A stretch of DNA of 64,000 bases from Streptomyces bicolor (GTDB taxonomy: Bacteria > Actinomycetota > Actinomycetes > Streptomycetales > Streptomycetaceae). Both the position numbers and the translations under genes were made by a program. The notes under the pieces are model-generated. The model was not told the DNA's origin and did no database searches. It saw only the letters and a program-made list of their open reading frames with translations. Each line of letters starts with the position of its first letter. Within the stretch, counting starts at the first letter, position 1. The DNA lies in the NCBI RefSeq assembly GCF_000719285.1, contig NZ_JOFS01000046.1, forward strand, positions 1-64,000. Direction: 5' to 3'. Below are positions 8,486 to 18,108 of this stretch, piece by piece.

Positions 8486-9414
8486 ATGAGCAGCGACACC
8501 ATCGCCCGACCGACCGCGAAACCGGTCGAAGACCCGGCCGAACTCAGGGTCGTACCCGCCCGCCACTATGCCCGCTGGGCCGCCGGAATCGCCGTGATCG
8601 TGCTGGTCGCCCAGTTCACGCACGGCCTGGCCACGAACCCCGTCTGGGAGTGGAACGTCTTCCGGGACTACGTCTTCTCGGAGACGATCGTCCAGGCGGT
8701 GTGGGTCACCCTCCAGCTCACCGCCTACGCCACCGTCCTCGGCTTCCTCCTCGGCACCGTGCTCGCCTTCATGCGGCTGTCGCGCAGCCCGGTGCTCTCG
8801 ACCGTCGCCTGGACCTACATCTGGATCTTCCGGTCGATCCCGATGATCGTCCAGCTGGTGTTCTGGTTCAACCTGAGCGCGCTGTACGAGGAGTTGGGCG
8901 TCGGCATCCCCTTCGGCCCGGTGTTCTGGGCCGTGGACAGCAACACGCTCATCGGCACCATCGGCGCCGCCATCATCGGACTGACCCTGCACCAGGCGGC
9001 ATACGCCGCCGAGATCGTCCGCGGCGGAGTCCTCTCCGTCGACCACGGACAGCTGGAGGCGGCCGCCGCGCTGGGCATCCCCCGGCTGCGGCAGATCCGC
9101 CGGATCGTGCTGCCCCAGGCCATGCGCGCCATCCTGCCCACGGCCGGAAACGAGATCATCGGCCTGCTCAAGGGCACCTCGGTGGTCTACGTGATGTCGA
9201 TCGGCGAGCTCTTCTACCAGGTACAGGTCATCTACGGCCGCAACGGCCGGGTGATCCCGCTGCTGCTGGTCGCCACCGTCTGGTACGTCGTCCTCACCTC
9301 CCTGCTGTCCCTCGCCCAGTACTACGTGGAGCGCCACTACGCCCGCGGCACCGACCGCACCCCGCCGCCCACCCCGCTCCAGCGCGTCCGGCGCTTCATG
9401 ACGAAGGAGACCCC

Positions 9415-9418
<4 letters not shown>
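8486..9418 (+). CDS. Polar amino acid-type ABC transporter permease
   Basis: This 310-residue inner-membrane permease of the HisMQ class is a close paralogue of the one at 4318-5325. Hydrophobic segments flank [19 protein letters not shown] and [17 protein letters not shown]. The EAA loop for ATPase contact reads [20 protein letters not shown]. It lies 3 bp after the binding protein, and its stop overlaps the ATPase start (ATGA). A single permease with a single ATPase probably works as a homodimer, although the paralogue could form a mixed pair. Confidence 0.92.
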
Positions 9419-10179
<761 letters not shown>

Positions 10180-10217
10180 CCGACCCTCACCCCTTTCCAC
10201 AAGCAAGGAGCACGACC

Positions 10218-11201
10218 ATGTCCACCTCGATCACCCGCCGCACCGCCGCCGCCGCGCTGGGCCTGACCACCGCCCTCCTCCTCGCCGCGTGCGGCAACCC
10301 CGACGACGGCGGCACGACCGAGGTCGCGGCCGCGTCGGGCAGCAAGACGAAGATCAACCTGACCGCCGACCAGGACCGCATCACCACCGACAAGGTCGAC
10401 TCCATAGCGGCCGAGGTGCCCGAGGAGATCCGTAAGAGAGGCACCCTGGAGATCGTGGACTCGTCGGGCTCCGCGGCACCGCTCACCTTCTACGCCACCG
10501 ACAACAAGACGGTCATCGGCGTCGAGCCCGACATCGCCTCTCTGGTCGCCGATGTGCTCGGCCTCAAGCCGCACGTCAACACGGTGTCCTGGGAGAACAT
10601 CTTCGTCGGCCTCGACAGCGCCAAGTACGACGTCGGCTTCAGCAACATCACCGTCACCGAGGAGCGCAAGGAGAAGTACGACTTCGCCACCTACCGTGAG
10701 GACAACCTGGCCTTCGAGGCGAAGAAGGGCAGCGGCCTGAAGGTCGGCGGGCCCCAGGACGTGGCGGGCAGGACCGTCGCCGTCAGCAGCGGCACCAACC
10801 AGGAGAAGCTGCTGATCGACTGGAGCAAGGAGAACGAGAAGGCCGGCCGCGAACCGGTGGACATCAAGTACTACCAGAACGACAGCGACACCTACCTCGC
10901 TCTCCAGTCCGGCCGCATCGACCTCTACCTCGGCCCCAACCCCACCGCCGCCTACCACGCTGCCACCACCGGGAAGACCGAGGTCGTCGGCACCTACTCC
11001 GGCGCCGGCGCCACCCTCCAGGGCCTCATCGCGGCGACCACCAAGAAGGACAGCGGCCTGGTCAAGCCGCTCGCCGACGCCCTGAACCACGTGATCGAGA
11101 ACGGTACGTACGCGAAGGTGCTCAAGCGCTGGGGCCTGTCCGACGAAGCAGTGACCAGGTCGGAGACCAACCCGCCCGGCCTGCCCAAGACCAACAAGTA
11201 G
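10218..11201 (+). CDS. Second ABC transporter substrate-binding lipoprotein, polar amino acid type
   Basis: This 327-residue family 3 binding protein has a lipobox LLLAAC with Cys25. It is related to the protein at 7520 but clearly diverged: RKRGTLEIVDSSGSAAPL replaces the corresponding strand and the hinge reads SNITVTEERKEKYDFATY. It starts 38 bp after the ATPase with a good AAGGAG site, so it is in the same operon. It may serve the same permease with another ligand, or feed the orphan permease at 4318. Confidence 0.88.
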   Translation: MSTSITRRTAAAALGLTTALLLAACGNPDDGGTTEVAAASGSKTKINLTADQDRITTDKVDSIAAEVPEEIRKRGTLEIVDSSGSAAPLTFYATDNKTVIGVEPDIASLVADVLGLKPHVNTVSWENIFVGLDSAKYDVGFSNITVTEERKEKYDFATYREDNLAFEAKKGSGLKVGGPQDVAGRTVAVSSGTNQEKLLIDWSKENEKAGREPVDIKYYQNDSDTYLALQSGRIDLYLGPNPTAAYHAATTGKTEVVGTYSGAGATLQGLIAATTKKDSGLVKPLADALNHVIENGTYAKVLKRWGLSDEAVTRSETNPPGLPKTNK

Positions 11202-11328
11202 CTCTGGCACCCGGCCACCGGCGTCGGCGGATTCCACCTCCTCCCGACCCGGCCTCCGCCGATGCCCGTCGCGATCCACGGCCTCGTACCGGCGTTGCCG
11301 TCAATCGCACATCCGAGAAGGAGTACGC

Positions 11329-12597
11329 GTGAACCCGTTCAGAAACCGTCATCCCGTCCGTCCCGTCCTGGTGGCGCTGGGCTCGGCCGTCCTGCTGGCC
11401 GCCTCCGTCACCGTTCCGTCCGCCGCGGCTGCCGTGGTGGAGGGGCACCCGCGTTCGTCCGTGGCGCTCGACTGGTACGACACGACAGCGGCCACCATCG
11501 CGGCGGACGGCGCCCCGACGCAGATCACGAACAGCCGGACCTGGGCCGTCAGTTGGCTCGCGGCGGCCCGAGCCACCCGCGTGGTGCCGTCCGGCGTCGA
11601 CCGGGGCGACTTCCAGGACGCGGCTCTGGCGTCCGCCGTGCACGACGCTCTGGTGGCGCTGGTCCCCACCCGAACTCAGGAACTGGACGCAGCCCTGCGC
11701 GCGACGCTGGACGGCGTTCCCGACGGAGCGGCCGAGTCGAAGGGCGTGGCGGCCGGTGCCCGCCAGGCGCGGCTGGTGCTCGCCGCCCGCGAGGGTGACG
11801 GCCTCGACCCGGCCTCCGTCAACGCGCCGTTCACCGTCCCACCGGCGGCTCCTGGAGTGTGGCAGCCGACCCCGCCCGCCCACGCCCCGGCCGCGCAGTA
11901 CGGCAACCGGCTCGCCCGGCCCTTCCTGCTGGACAGCCCCGACCAGTACCGGCTGCCCGCACCGCCCGCCCTGGACTCCGCGCGATACCGCGCCGATCTG
12001 GCCGAAGTCCGTGCATACGGGGCGGTGGACAGCGCCGTACGCACGGAGAGGCAGACAGAGACCGCCAACTTCTGGCTGGGTTCCTCACTGACGCTGTACA
12101 CCGAGCCACTGCGGGTGGCCCTCGCCCGGTCACCGCATTCCAGCGCCGGACGGGCCAGGCTGGTGGCCCTCTTCCACGTCGCCTTGGTGGACACGCAGAT
12201 CGCCACCTCCGACACCAAGTACGCCTATCTGCGGTGGCGCCCGGTCACGGCCATCCGTACCGGTTCGATCGACCCCGACCCCGCATGGACGCCGCTGCAC
12301 ACCACGCCGGCCCATCCGGACTACCCGAGCGGCCACAACACGTACTCGGGCGCCGCGGAAGCGGTCCTCTCGGCGCTCGTCGGGCCGCGGACGGCGCCCT
12401 TCCAGCTGACCAGCCCCACCGCTCCCGGAGTGACCCGCACGTACACGGCCTGGAGCCGACTGTCCCAGGAGAACGTGGACGCCCGCGTGTACTCCGGCAT
12501 CCACACCCGCTCGGCCGACGAGGCCGGTCTCGTCCTCGGCGAGCGGGTCGCGACGCACGCCCTGCGCAACGCCGCGCGCCTGTTCGGCACGCTGTGA
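11329..12597 (+). CDS. Secreted vanadium-dependent haloperoxidase/PAP2-like protein
   Basis: This 422-residue protein has a signal peptide ending near AAAAVVEG, so it is exported. The C-terminal half carries the three vanadate/phosphate-binding blocks in order: [15 protein letters not shown] near residue 300, [13 protein letters not shown] near 330, and [14 protein letters not shown] near 390. Family members are vanadium haloperoxidases or acid phosphatase-like enzymes, and the activity cannot be chosen from these motifs. GTG 11329 follows GAAGGAG. It is 127 bp downstream of the transporter operon with no visible leader of its own, and its link to sulfur use is unclear. Confidence 0.8.
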   Translation: MNPFRNRHPVRPVLVALGSAVLLAASVTVPSAAAAVVEGHPRSSVALDWYDTTAATIAADGAPTQITNSRTWAVSWLAAARATRVVPSGVDRGDFQDAALASAVHDALVALVPTRTQELDAALRATLDGVPDGAAESKGVAAGARQARLVLAAREGDGLDPASVNAPFTVPPAAPGVWQPTPPAHAPAAQYGNRLARPFLLDSPDQYRLPAPPALDSARYRADLAEVRAYGAVDSAVRTERQTETANFWLGSSLTLYTEPLRVALARSPHSSAGRARLVALFHVALVDTQIATSDTKYAYLRWRPVTAIRTGSIDPDPAWTPLHTTPAHPDYPSGHNTYSGAAEAVLSALVGPRTAPFQLTSPTAPGVTRTYTAWSRLSQENVDARVYSGIHTRSADEAGLVLGERVATHALRNAARLFGTL

Positions 12598-12659
12598 GCG
12601 GCACCGGCACCAGGTGCGGCCGCCAACGGAGTCTCCCTCGCCGTCACCGGGCTCGGCTC

Positions 12660-12907
12660 AGTAGCGGTCGGCTGTATCCTCGCGCTGCCGGCCGGTCCCC
12701 GGAGGGCGTCGAAGCGCACGCCGTGCCGGGCGAGGGCGCCGACGTCGAGGTGTGGATCCTGGGCAGCAGCGGCGGCCGGAGCGGCGGCGAGGTCGCGGGC
12801 GCGCGGCGGCTGCGGTTCGCCGCGAACCACCGCGTCAGCCCCGCCACGTGCTGGAGGCCGTGAACGGCTACCGGGCCTTCTTTCAGCCCTCCGACTTCGC
12901 CTGGTGA
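12660..12907 (+). pseudogene. Remnant of an LLM-class luciferase-like monooxygenase (3' end)
   Basis: One frame reads [20 protein letters not shown] and then [12 protein letters not shown], the highly conserved C-terminal third of MsnO8-type luciferase-like monooxygenases. A frameshift near 12848 moves the match to another frame, [15 protein letters not shown], which stops at 12907. There is no intact 5' part. It is therefore a decayed gene fragment, and its exact left edge is uncertain. It lies among sulfur genes and beside an ABC ATPase remnant on the other strand. Confidence 0.7.
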
Positions 12908-13029
12908 AGCTCCAACAGGCCACCGACGCTACTGCTCGCGCAGGAGTGGAGCCGGAGGTGAGAGGGAGGCCCGGCAGTGGGCCACGGCGGGCCTGCTCGC
13001 CGGGGTGCGCCCCTTTCCCAGTACGGGGG

Positions 13030-13262
13030 TCAGGGTGCCGCGGCGGCCTTGACGGCGTGGGAGACCTGCGCGCGCAGCTCGGCGAACTCACGGAAGCTGC
13101 GCAGCTCCTCGGCGTCGACGTCGCCGCCGAGTGCGTCACGAACACCGCCGTCCGGCCGGTCCGCTCGGTCACCCGACGGACGTCCTCTTGCAGCCGCTCC
13201 CGGGCCAGCGCGTCCAGCACCGCGAACGGCTCGTCGAGAATGATGCTGAACGGAATGGACAG
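13030..13262 (-). pseudogene. Remnant of a sulfonate/taurine-type ABC ATPase with internal deletion
   Basis: On the minus strand, [18 protein letters not shown] then [14 protein letters not shown] reproduces the Walker B to H-loop part of a TauB/SsuB-type ATPase. After THSA the frame breaks, and another frame gives [19 protein letters not shown], the usual C-terminal tail of these ATPases, ending at 13030. The 20 or so residues normally between these blocks are missing, as is everything before Walker B. It is non-functional and probably the leftover of a former transporter operon. Confidence 0.7.
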
Positions 13263-13410
13263 GCACCCTGCGAGGACGGATGGCGGGGCGCGTCAGAAAG
13301 GCCGGGTCAGCAACTACACGAGCCCGGGCGCCGGCACAGGTCGATGACCAGGCGTCGCACCAAGGGCTCGGGAATCATGGCCTATTTCTACAGCAGCCGC
13401 AGCAGTTCAC

Positions 13411-13953
13411 CTACAGCACAGCCCCCAGCAGCAGGGCCGACGACGCCTCCGGATCCTGTCCCGCGGTGTCGACGACGACATGGTTCCGGTCCCACGGCTC
13501 GTACTCCCGGTCGAGGATGTGCTGCCAGTCGGGCAGCGGCAGGTCCGGGACGTCGACCGACCGCGACGTCACGCGCCGCCGGTGCTCGACCGGATCGGAG
13601 CAGACGACCTCCACCTCGACGGAGGGGACACCCGCCCGGGCGGCAGCACCACGCCAGGCGTCCCGCGTCACCGCCAGCGGGTTCACCGACTCCGCGATCA
13701 CGCTCAGGCCCTGCCGCAGATGCTCCTCGGCCAGGGCGTACCCGACGACGTAGCCCGCCGGACCGACCGGGTGCCGGGCCAGGCCGGAGCGGACCAGAGC
13801 CTGCTCGATGGTGTCCACGCGCACGTGAACCGCGCCGATCTCCGCAGCCAGCAGGCGGGCGAGCGTGGTCTTTCCGGTGGCGGGCAGGCCGCCGATCACG
13901 ACGAGCAGGGTGTCGTCCTGCCGCCTGCGACCGGGCGATGGCTCAGTGTTCAT
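13411..13953 (-). CDS. AAA/zeta-like nucleotide kinase (P-loop ATPase)
   Basis: This 180-residue P-loop protein has a Walker A motif GGLPATGKTTLARLLA at about residues 23-38, then a DTIEQAL region. The C-terminal basic segment EHRRRVTSR is like the LID of small kinases such as AroK, gluconate kinase and chloramphenicol phosphotransferase relatives. The start overlaps the end of the DUF1684 reading frame by 11 bp, so it was co-transcribed with that gene behind the leader peptide at 15.0 kb. The substrate is unknown. Confidence 0.75.
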   Translation of the reverse strand: MNTEPSPGRRRQDDTLLVVIGGLPATGKTTLARLLAAEIGAVHVRVDTIEQALVRSGLARHPVGPAGYVVGYALAEEHLRQGLSVIAESVNPLAVTRDAWRGAAARAGVPSVEVEVVCSDPVEHRRRVTSRSVDVPDLPLPDWQHILDREYEPWDRNHVVVDTAGQDPEASSALLLGAVL

Positions 13954-14783
13954 ACGAGCGCGTCAGAATCCGCTCGTGGGGGATCTTCTCACCGGCCTCG
14001 ATCGCGACCGGGAGCCGGTTCTCGGCGGGCGGCAGTGGGCAGGTCGCGAAGTCGGTGTAGGCGCACGGCGGGTTGGTGGCGCGGTTGAAGTCCAGCACCA
14101 CGGTGCCGTCGGGTCCGGGTGCGTCTATGTGCAGGGCGCGGTTGGCCGGATACGTGGTCACGCCTGAGGTCGCATCGGTGAACAGCACCATGAGGTTGCC
14201 CGGTGTGTGCCCGTTGAACGCGGTCAAGCCCATTGTGCGGCCTTCGAGTTGGAAGCGGATCCGGCCGGGGGCGTCGTAGACGTGCTGCAGCCCCTCGACG
14301 GTGGCGCCCACGGTGGTCGGCCGCGGCTCCGGGAACGCGGTGTACGTGCCGGTGACCGCCCAGCGTGGGTCCGGCGCGTACGCGGGTGTCCCGGTGAACG
14401 CGGTGCGCAGCGGATGCTCCGGGTGCCGCGGCCGGATCAGGTCCTGGCCGCCGCGCTTGGCGATCTCGATCACCGCGTCCCCCCCAGACGGCGTTGACGC
14501 CGCCGCGTTCCGGGATGACGCCGAAAGCGTGGCGTCCGCGTACCACGGTGCCGTCGACGACGAGTTCCTCCCCCTCGCCGAGCACGACGGTGACGCCGTC
14601 GTCGCCCGTCGACCAGGTGCCGGGCGCGTCGGGGAAGCGCTGGGGGTCGGTGGCCAGCCAGTGCAGGCCGGTGACGGCGAGGAATCCGTGTTCATGGGCG
14701 AGGGCGGAATCCTTCCGCCGGTGCCACGCCTGCCATTCCGTGGCGAAGGTGCGGATGTCGGTGGCGGAGTCCTGGACGGTCAT
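13943..14783 (-). pseudogene. DUF1684 protein, apparent frameshift at a C7 run
   Basis: The N-terminal frame (from ATG 14783) reads WQAWHRRKDSALAHEHGFLAV and on to ERGGVNAVW. It is then lost, while the frame one base away continues DAVIEIAKRGGQDLIRPRH through CAYTDFATCPLPPAENRLPV to the stop at 13943. Together they make one DUF1684 protein of about 280 residues. The switch falls in a run of seven C at 14479-14485, where six would restore the frame, so either slippage or a sequencing error is possible. DUF1684 proteins have no settled function. The leader peptide upstream places the gene under likely cysteine control. Confidence 0.75.
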
Positions 14784-14931
14784 GTGTACTCCCGCGGAAT
14801 ACGGCGCTGATGGTCGGAGGGGAGAGAGGGGAAGGCAGCCGCTCCGGGGCGGAGGGAGCCCAGCGGGCCGCCTCCGGCAGCGGTCAGCGGGACACGGTGG
14901 GAAAAGGCTGGTCGGACGCCGGAGGACGGAG

Positions 14932-15006
14932 TCAACTCACGGCGGAACAACCCGTGGTGGTGACACGCACGTAGTCGACGTGGCGGCGAGTCACGAGCAC
15001 GGTCAT
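14932..15006 (-). CDS. Leader peptide (24 aa) upstream of DUF1684 gene
   Basis: A 24-codon frame reads MTVLVTRRHVDYVRVTTTGC and ends SAVS-stop, with Cys at codon 20. The TRRHVD core places it in the sulfur leader-peptide family. No ribosome site precedes the ATG. In the 148 bp before the DUF1684 start there is a stem CGGAGG/CCTCCG at 14850-14876 that could act as an attenuator. Confidence 0.8.
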   Translation of the reverse strand: MTVLVTRRHVDYVRVTTTGCSAVS

Positions 15007-15057
15007 GTAGCCAGGTAACCACACAGGGGCATACGCGCACCAGCTCAGCCGTTCGAT

Positions 15058-15964
15058 TCACGAAGGGGCGCGGTACGCACGGGCGTTGCGCACGAACAGC
15101 TCGTGCAGATCGCGTACCGCCCGGGGCACGGAGCCGGAGTTGCGGCGCTGCATGACCAGCAGTACGTCGGTCGCGTCGCCCGCGAGTGGCCGTACGGTGA
15201 TCGTGCCCCGCCGTTCCAGGGGATCGCCGATGACACTGAAGTCCGGCAGCACCGTGGCTCCCAGTCCCTCGGCGACCATCAGCTTGCCCATCTCGGCGCC
15301 GTCGGTGGAGTACGAGAAGGACGGCGTACGGCCGCCCAGCAGACGGTGGACGAAGCGGTGCATGACGTAGCCGGACCGCATCACGACCAGCGGCTCGGCC
15401 AGGAGGCTGTCCACGTCCACCGTGTCCAGGGCCGCCAGCGGGCTGTCCGGGCGCACACACCACCGGCCGGCCGCGCAGCAGCTCGGTGGTCTCGAAACCG
15501 GGCGGCAGATCGTCGCCCTCGAGATAGTTCACCAGCCCCAGATCGAACGCGCCCTCCAGCAGCTTGCGATGGATCTCGGCCTGCTGTGCGCCGACCAACT
15601 CGACCTGGGTGACGGGGTGCGAGGACCGGAACTGCCACACCGTCGGTATGACCAGCGGGACGGTGGCCGTGTTGACGGTGCCGAGACGGACCATTCGGCT
15701 GATGCGGTGCTGGTCGCCGGCCGCACCACGCAGCCGGTCGACCGCGTCCAGCACGCTCATGATGTGCGGCAGCAGCTCCCGGCCCTCGTCGCTGATCTTC
15801 GCCCCGGAACGCTTTCGCTCCAGCAGGTCCACGCCCAGTTCGCGCTCCAGATTGCGCACGGTCTCGCTGAGCGCGGGCTGGGACAGGTGCAGTTCCTCCG
15901 CGGCACGCCGCAACGACCCCGACCGCGTGACGGCGGCGATGTATTCAAGCTGCTCGATACGCAC
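15058..15964 (-). pseudogene. LysR-family regulator, apparent frameshift
   Basis: From GTG 15964 the frame shows the N-terminal winged helix (IEQLEYIAAVTRSGSLRRAA, then LHLSQPALSETVRNLE) and the start of the effector domain as far as LLRGRPVVC. The match then jumps to a second frame, RPDSPLAALDTVDVDSLLAE through to the stop at 15058. The break lies at 15454-15465 within a GT-repeat; a two-base loss would explain it. The full product would be about 300 residues, the LysR norm. It is divergent from the sfn operon, the usual arrangement for a LysR regulator and its target. It may be inactive, or the break may be a sequencing error. Confidence 0.8.
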
Positions 15965-16065
15965 GACCAGGAGACTGCCGTTCGCCGCGCGCCGCGTTCA
16001 AGGGAATCCCTGTCACAACCTCGTGAATACCGACTCTCAGCATGTGGAATGACATCCGGGCATTC

Positions 16066-16094
16066 TTGACCGTCCGGACCCCCACTGCTTTGAT
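16066..16094 (+). promoter_or_regulatory. Candidate leaderless promoter of the sfn-operon leader
   Basis: TTGACC (16066-16071), a 17-bp spacer and TTTGAT (16089-16094) are followed by the leader ATG 8 nt after the -10 box, which fits transcription starting at or next to the start codon. No Shine-Dalgarno sequence is present. The region is shared with the divergent LysR gene. Confidence 0.45.
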
Positions 16095-16101
16095 CGATGA
16101 C

Positions 16102-16182
16102 ATGAAGCGACAGGACCTCACGCGGCGACGCCACGTCGACCTCGCGCGTGTCTCCAGCTCCTGCTGTCGCCATCGGGTCTGA
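16102..16182 (+). CDS. Leader peptide (26 aa) of the sfn operon
   Basis: This 26-codon frame reads MKRQDLTRRRHVDLARVSSS, then two Cys codons (TGC TGT), then RHRV-stop. The RRRHVDLARV core and tandem Cys codons match the sulfur leader-peptide family. It sits 188 bp upstream of sfnG and is followed 8 nt later by a hairpin. Confidence 0.84.
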   Translation: MKRQDLTRRRHVDLARVSSSCCRHRV

Positions 16183-16189
16183 GCGCACC

Positions 16190-16204
16190 CGAGGGAAACC
16201 CTCG
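16190..16204 (+). promoter_or_regulatory. Hairpin after the sfn leader (attenuator candidate)
   Basis: CGAGGG-AAA-CCCTCG forms a perfect 6-bp stem with a 3-nt loop starting 8 nt after the leader stop codon. The position fits a structure that responds to ribosome stalling at the two Cys codons. Function is inferred. Confidence 0.4.
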
Positions 16205-16370
16205 AACCCGCGCCGATACTCCCTTCCTGAATTCCGCTGCCGGCCGTTTTCCGTGGTGACTTCGGCCGTCCCGGGAACGGCGTCCCAGCACGCCTGAATC
16301 CCGATCACTGAACACGTTTCCCTGTCACCGCACGCTCCTTTTCGCATGCGCATTCCGCCAGGAGTTCCCC

Positions 16371-17498
16371 ATGCCCGTACCGCCCGGCCCCGACCCCGTC
16401 CGCTTCGCCTACTGGGTGCCGAACGTCAGCGGCGGCCTGGTCACCAGCACCATCGAGCAGCGCACCGACTGGGGCTACGACTACAACCGCGAACTCGCCG
16501 TGCTGGCCGAGAACAACGGCTTCGACTATGCCCTGAGCCAGGTCCGCTACATGGCCAGTTGCGGCGCCGAGTACCAGCACGAGTCGACCAGCTTCAGCCT
16601 CGCCCTGCTGCTCGCCACCCAGCGTCTGAAGGTCATCGCCGCCGTCCACCCCGGCCTGTGGCATCCGGGTGTCCTCGCCAAGCTCGGCGCCACCGCGGAC
16701 CACCTGTCGAACGGTCGCTTCGCCGTCAACGTCGTCAGCGGCTGGTTCAAGGGCGAGTTCACCGCCCTCGGCGAGCCCTGGCTGGAGCACGACGAACGCT
16801 ACCGCCGCTCCGAGGAGTTCATCCGCGCCCTGCGCCAGATCTGGACCGAGGACCACGCCGAACTCGCCGGTGACTTCTACCGGTTGCGTGACTTCTCCCT
16901 CAAGCCCAGGCCGCTGAACACCCCGGAGCGCCCCCACCCGGAGATCTTCCAGGGCGGCAACTCCACCGCAGCTCGCGCCATGGCGGGCCGGGTCTCCGAC
17001 TGGTACTTCTCCAACGGCAAGGACTTCGACGGGGTCACCGAGCAGATCGCCGACGTACGCGCCTCCGCCGTGCAAGCAGGCCGTAAGCCACCGAAGTTCG
17101 GCCTCAACGGCTTCCTCATCGCCCGCGACACCGAGGCCGAGGCCCGCGACACGCTCCGCGAGATCGTCGCCAAGGCCGACACACAGGCCGTGCACGGGTT
17201 CCGGGACGCCGTCCAGCAGGCCGGGCGGTCCACCGCGGACGGCAAGGGCATGTGGCAGGACTCCACCTTCGAGGACCTCGTCCAGTACAACGACGGCTTC
17301 CGTACGGGCCTGATCGGCACGCCCGAGCAGATCGCCGAGCGGATCGTCGCCTACAAGCGCCTCGGCGTCGACCTCTTCCTCCTCGGCTTCCTGCACTACC
17401 TGGAGGAGGTCGAGTACTTCGGCAAGCGGGTGCTGCCCCTCGTCCGCGAACTGGAGGCCCGCGAAAGCGAGTCCGAGCCTGCCGTCGCCCACCCCTGA
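16371..17498 (+). CDS. sfnG: FMNH2-dependent dimethyl sulfone monooxygenase
   Basis: This 375-residue luciferase-like enzyme matches SfnG closely in remembered family features: FAYWVPNVSGGLVTS near the start, IEQRTDWGYDYNRELA, FAVNVVSGWFKGEFTALGEP, HDERYRRSEEFIRALR and HPEIFQGGNSTAARAMAGRV. SfnG oxidises dimethyl sulfone with FMNH2 and O2 to methanesulfinate and formaldehyde. ATG 16371 follows AGGAG. It is the first structural gene of an operon with an FMN reductase, an SfnB-like protein and SsuD, which together would release sulfite. The operon is headed by a Cys leader peptide and divergent from the LysR gene. Confidence 0.92.
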   Translation: MPVPPGPDPVRFAYWVPNVSGGLVTSTIEQRTDWGYDYNRELAVLAENNGFDYALSQVRYMASCGAEYQHESTSFSLALLLATQRLKVIAAVHPGLWHPGVLAKLGATADHLSNGRFAVNVVSGWFKGEFTALGEPWLEHDERYRRSEEFIRALRQIWTEDHAELAGDFYRLRDFSLKPRPLNTPERPHPEIFQGGNSTAARAMAGRVSDWYFSNGKDFDGVTEQIADVRASAVQAGRKPPKFGLNGFLIARDTEAEARDTLREIVAKADTQAVHGFRDAVQQAGRSTADGKGMWQDSTFEDLVQYNDGFRTGLIGTPEQIAERIVAYKRLGVDLFLLGFLHYLEEVEYFGKRVLPLVRELEARESESEPAVAHP

Positions 17499-17550
17499 CC
17501 GCCACCGGCGAACCGCCGCAGTTCACCCGGCACTCCTGAAAGGTCCTCGC

Positions 17551-18108
17551 ATGGCCACCATCCTGTCCGTCTCCGGAAGCCCCTCCGCGACCTCCCGCAC
17601 CGCCCGGCTGCTGCGCCACCTGGACGACCGGCTCAGGGCCCAGGGGCACGACGTCATCCCCTTCGAAGTCCGCACACTCCCGGCCGAGGCACTGCTGCAC
17701 GCCGACTTCGGTCACCCGGCGATCGTCGAGGCCACCGCCCTGTTCCGGCGCGCGGACGGGATCGTGATCGGCACCCCCGTCTACAAGGCCGCCTATTCGG
17801 GGCTGCTGAAGTCGCTGCTGGACCTCCTGCCGCAGTACGCCCTGGCGGGCAAGACCGTCCTCCCGCTGGCCACCGGCGGCACCAACGCCCACGTGCTGGC
17901 CATCGACTACGCCCTGCGCCCCGTGCTCAACTCCATGGGCCCCGCCCACATCACGCCCGGCTGGTTCACTCTCGACAAGGACATCACGGTGGGCGACGAC
18001 GGCGCGCTGACCGTCGCACCGGGTACCGCCGAGGCCCTGGCCCAGGTCACTGACCAGTTCTCGCTCGCACTCGGTGGCCGCCCGGCCCTGCTGGCGGCTA
18101 CCGGATGA
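17551..18108 (+). CDS. ssuE: NAD(P)H-dependent FMN reductase (SsuE/MsuE type)
   Basis: This 185-residue flavodoxin-like reductase has SVSGSPSATSRTARLL near the N-terminus for FMN phosphate binding, GTPVYKAAYSGLLKSLLDLLPQ, and PLATGGTNAHVLAIDYALRP, all hallmarks of SsuE/MsuE. It supplies FMNH2 to the monooxygenases in the operon (SfnG and SsuD). It has a good AAAGGTCC site and its stop overlaps the start of the next gene by 4 bp. Confidence 0.92.
   Translation: MATILSVSGSPSATSRTARLLRHLDDRLRAQGHDVIPFEVRTLPAEALLHADFGHPAIVEATALFRRADGIVIGTPVYKAAYSGLLKSLLDLLPQYALAGKTVLPLATGGTNAHVLAIDYALRPVLNSMGPAHITPGWFTLDKDITVGDDGALTVAPGTAEALAQVTDQFSLALGGRPALLAATG

Noticed and set aside
12321..13220. 299-codon minus-strand frame spanning the haloperoxidase end and ATPase remnant
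   Set aside because: Only the first 40 or so codons match an ABC ATPase; the rest is antisense to the haloperoxidase gene.
13131..14060. 309-codon plus-strand frame over the kinase and DUF1684 genes
   Set aside because: Arg/Pro/Ser-rich antisense shadow without any motif.
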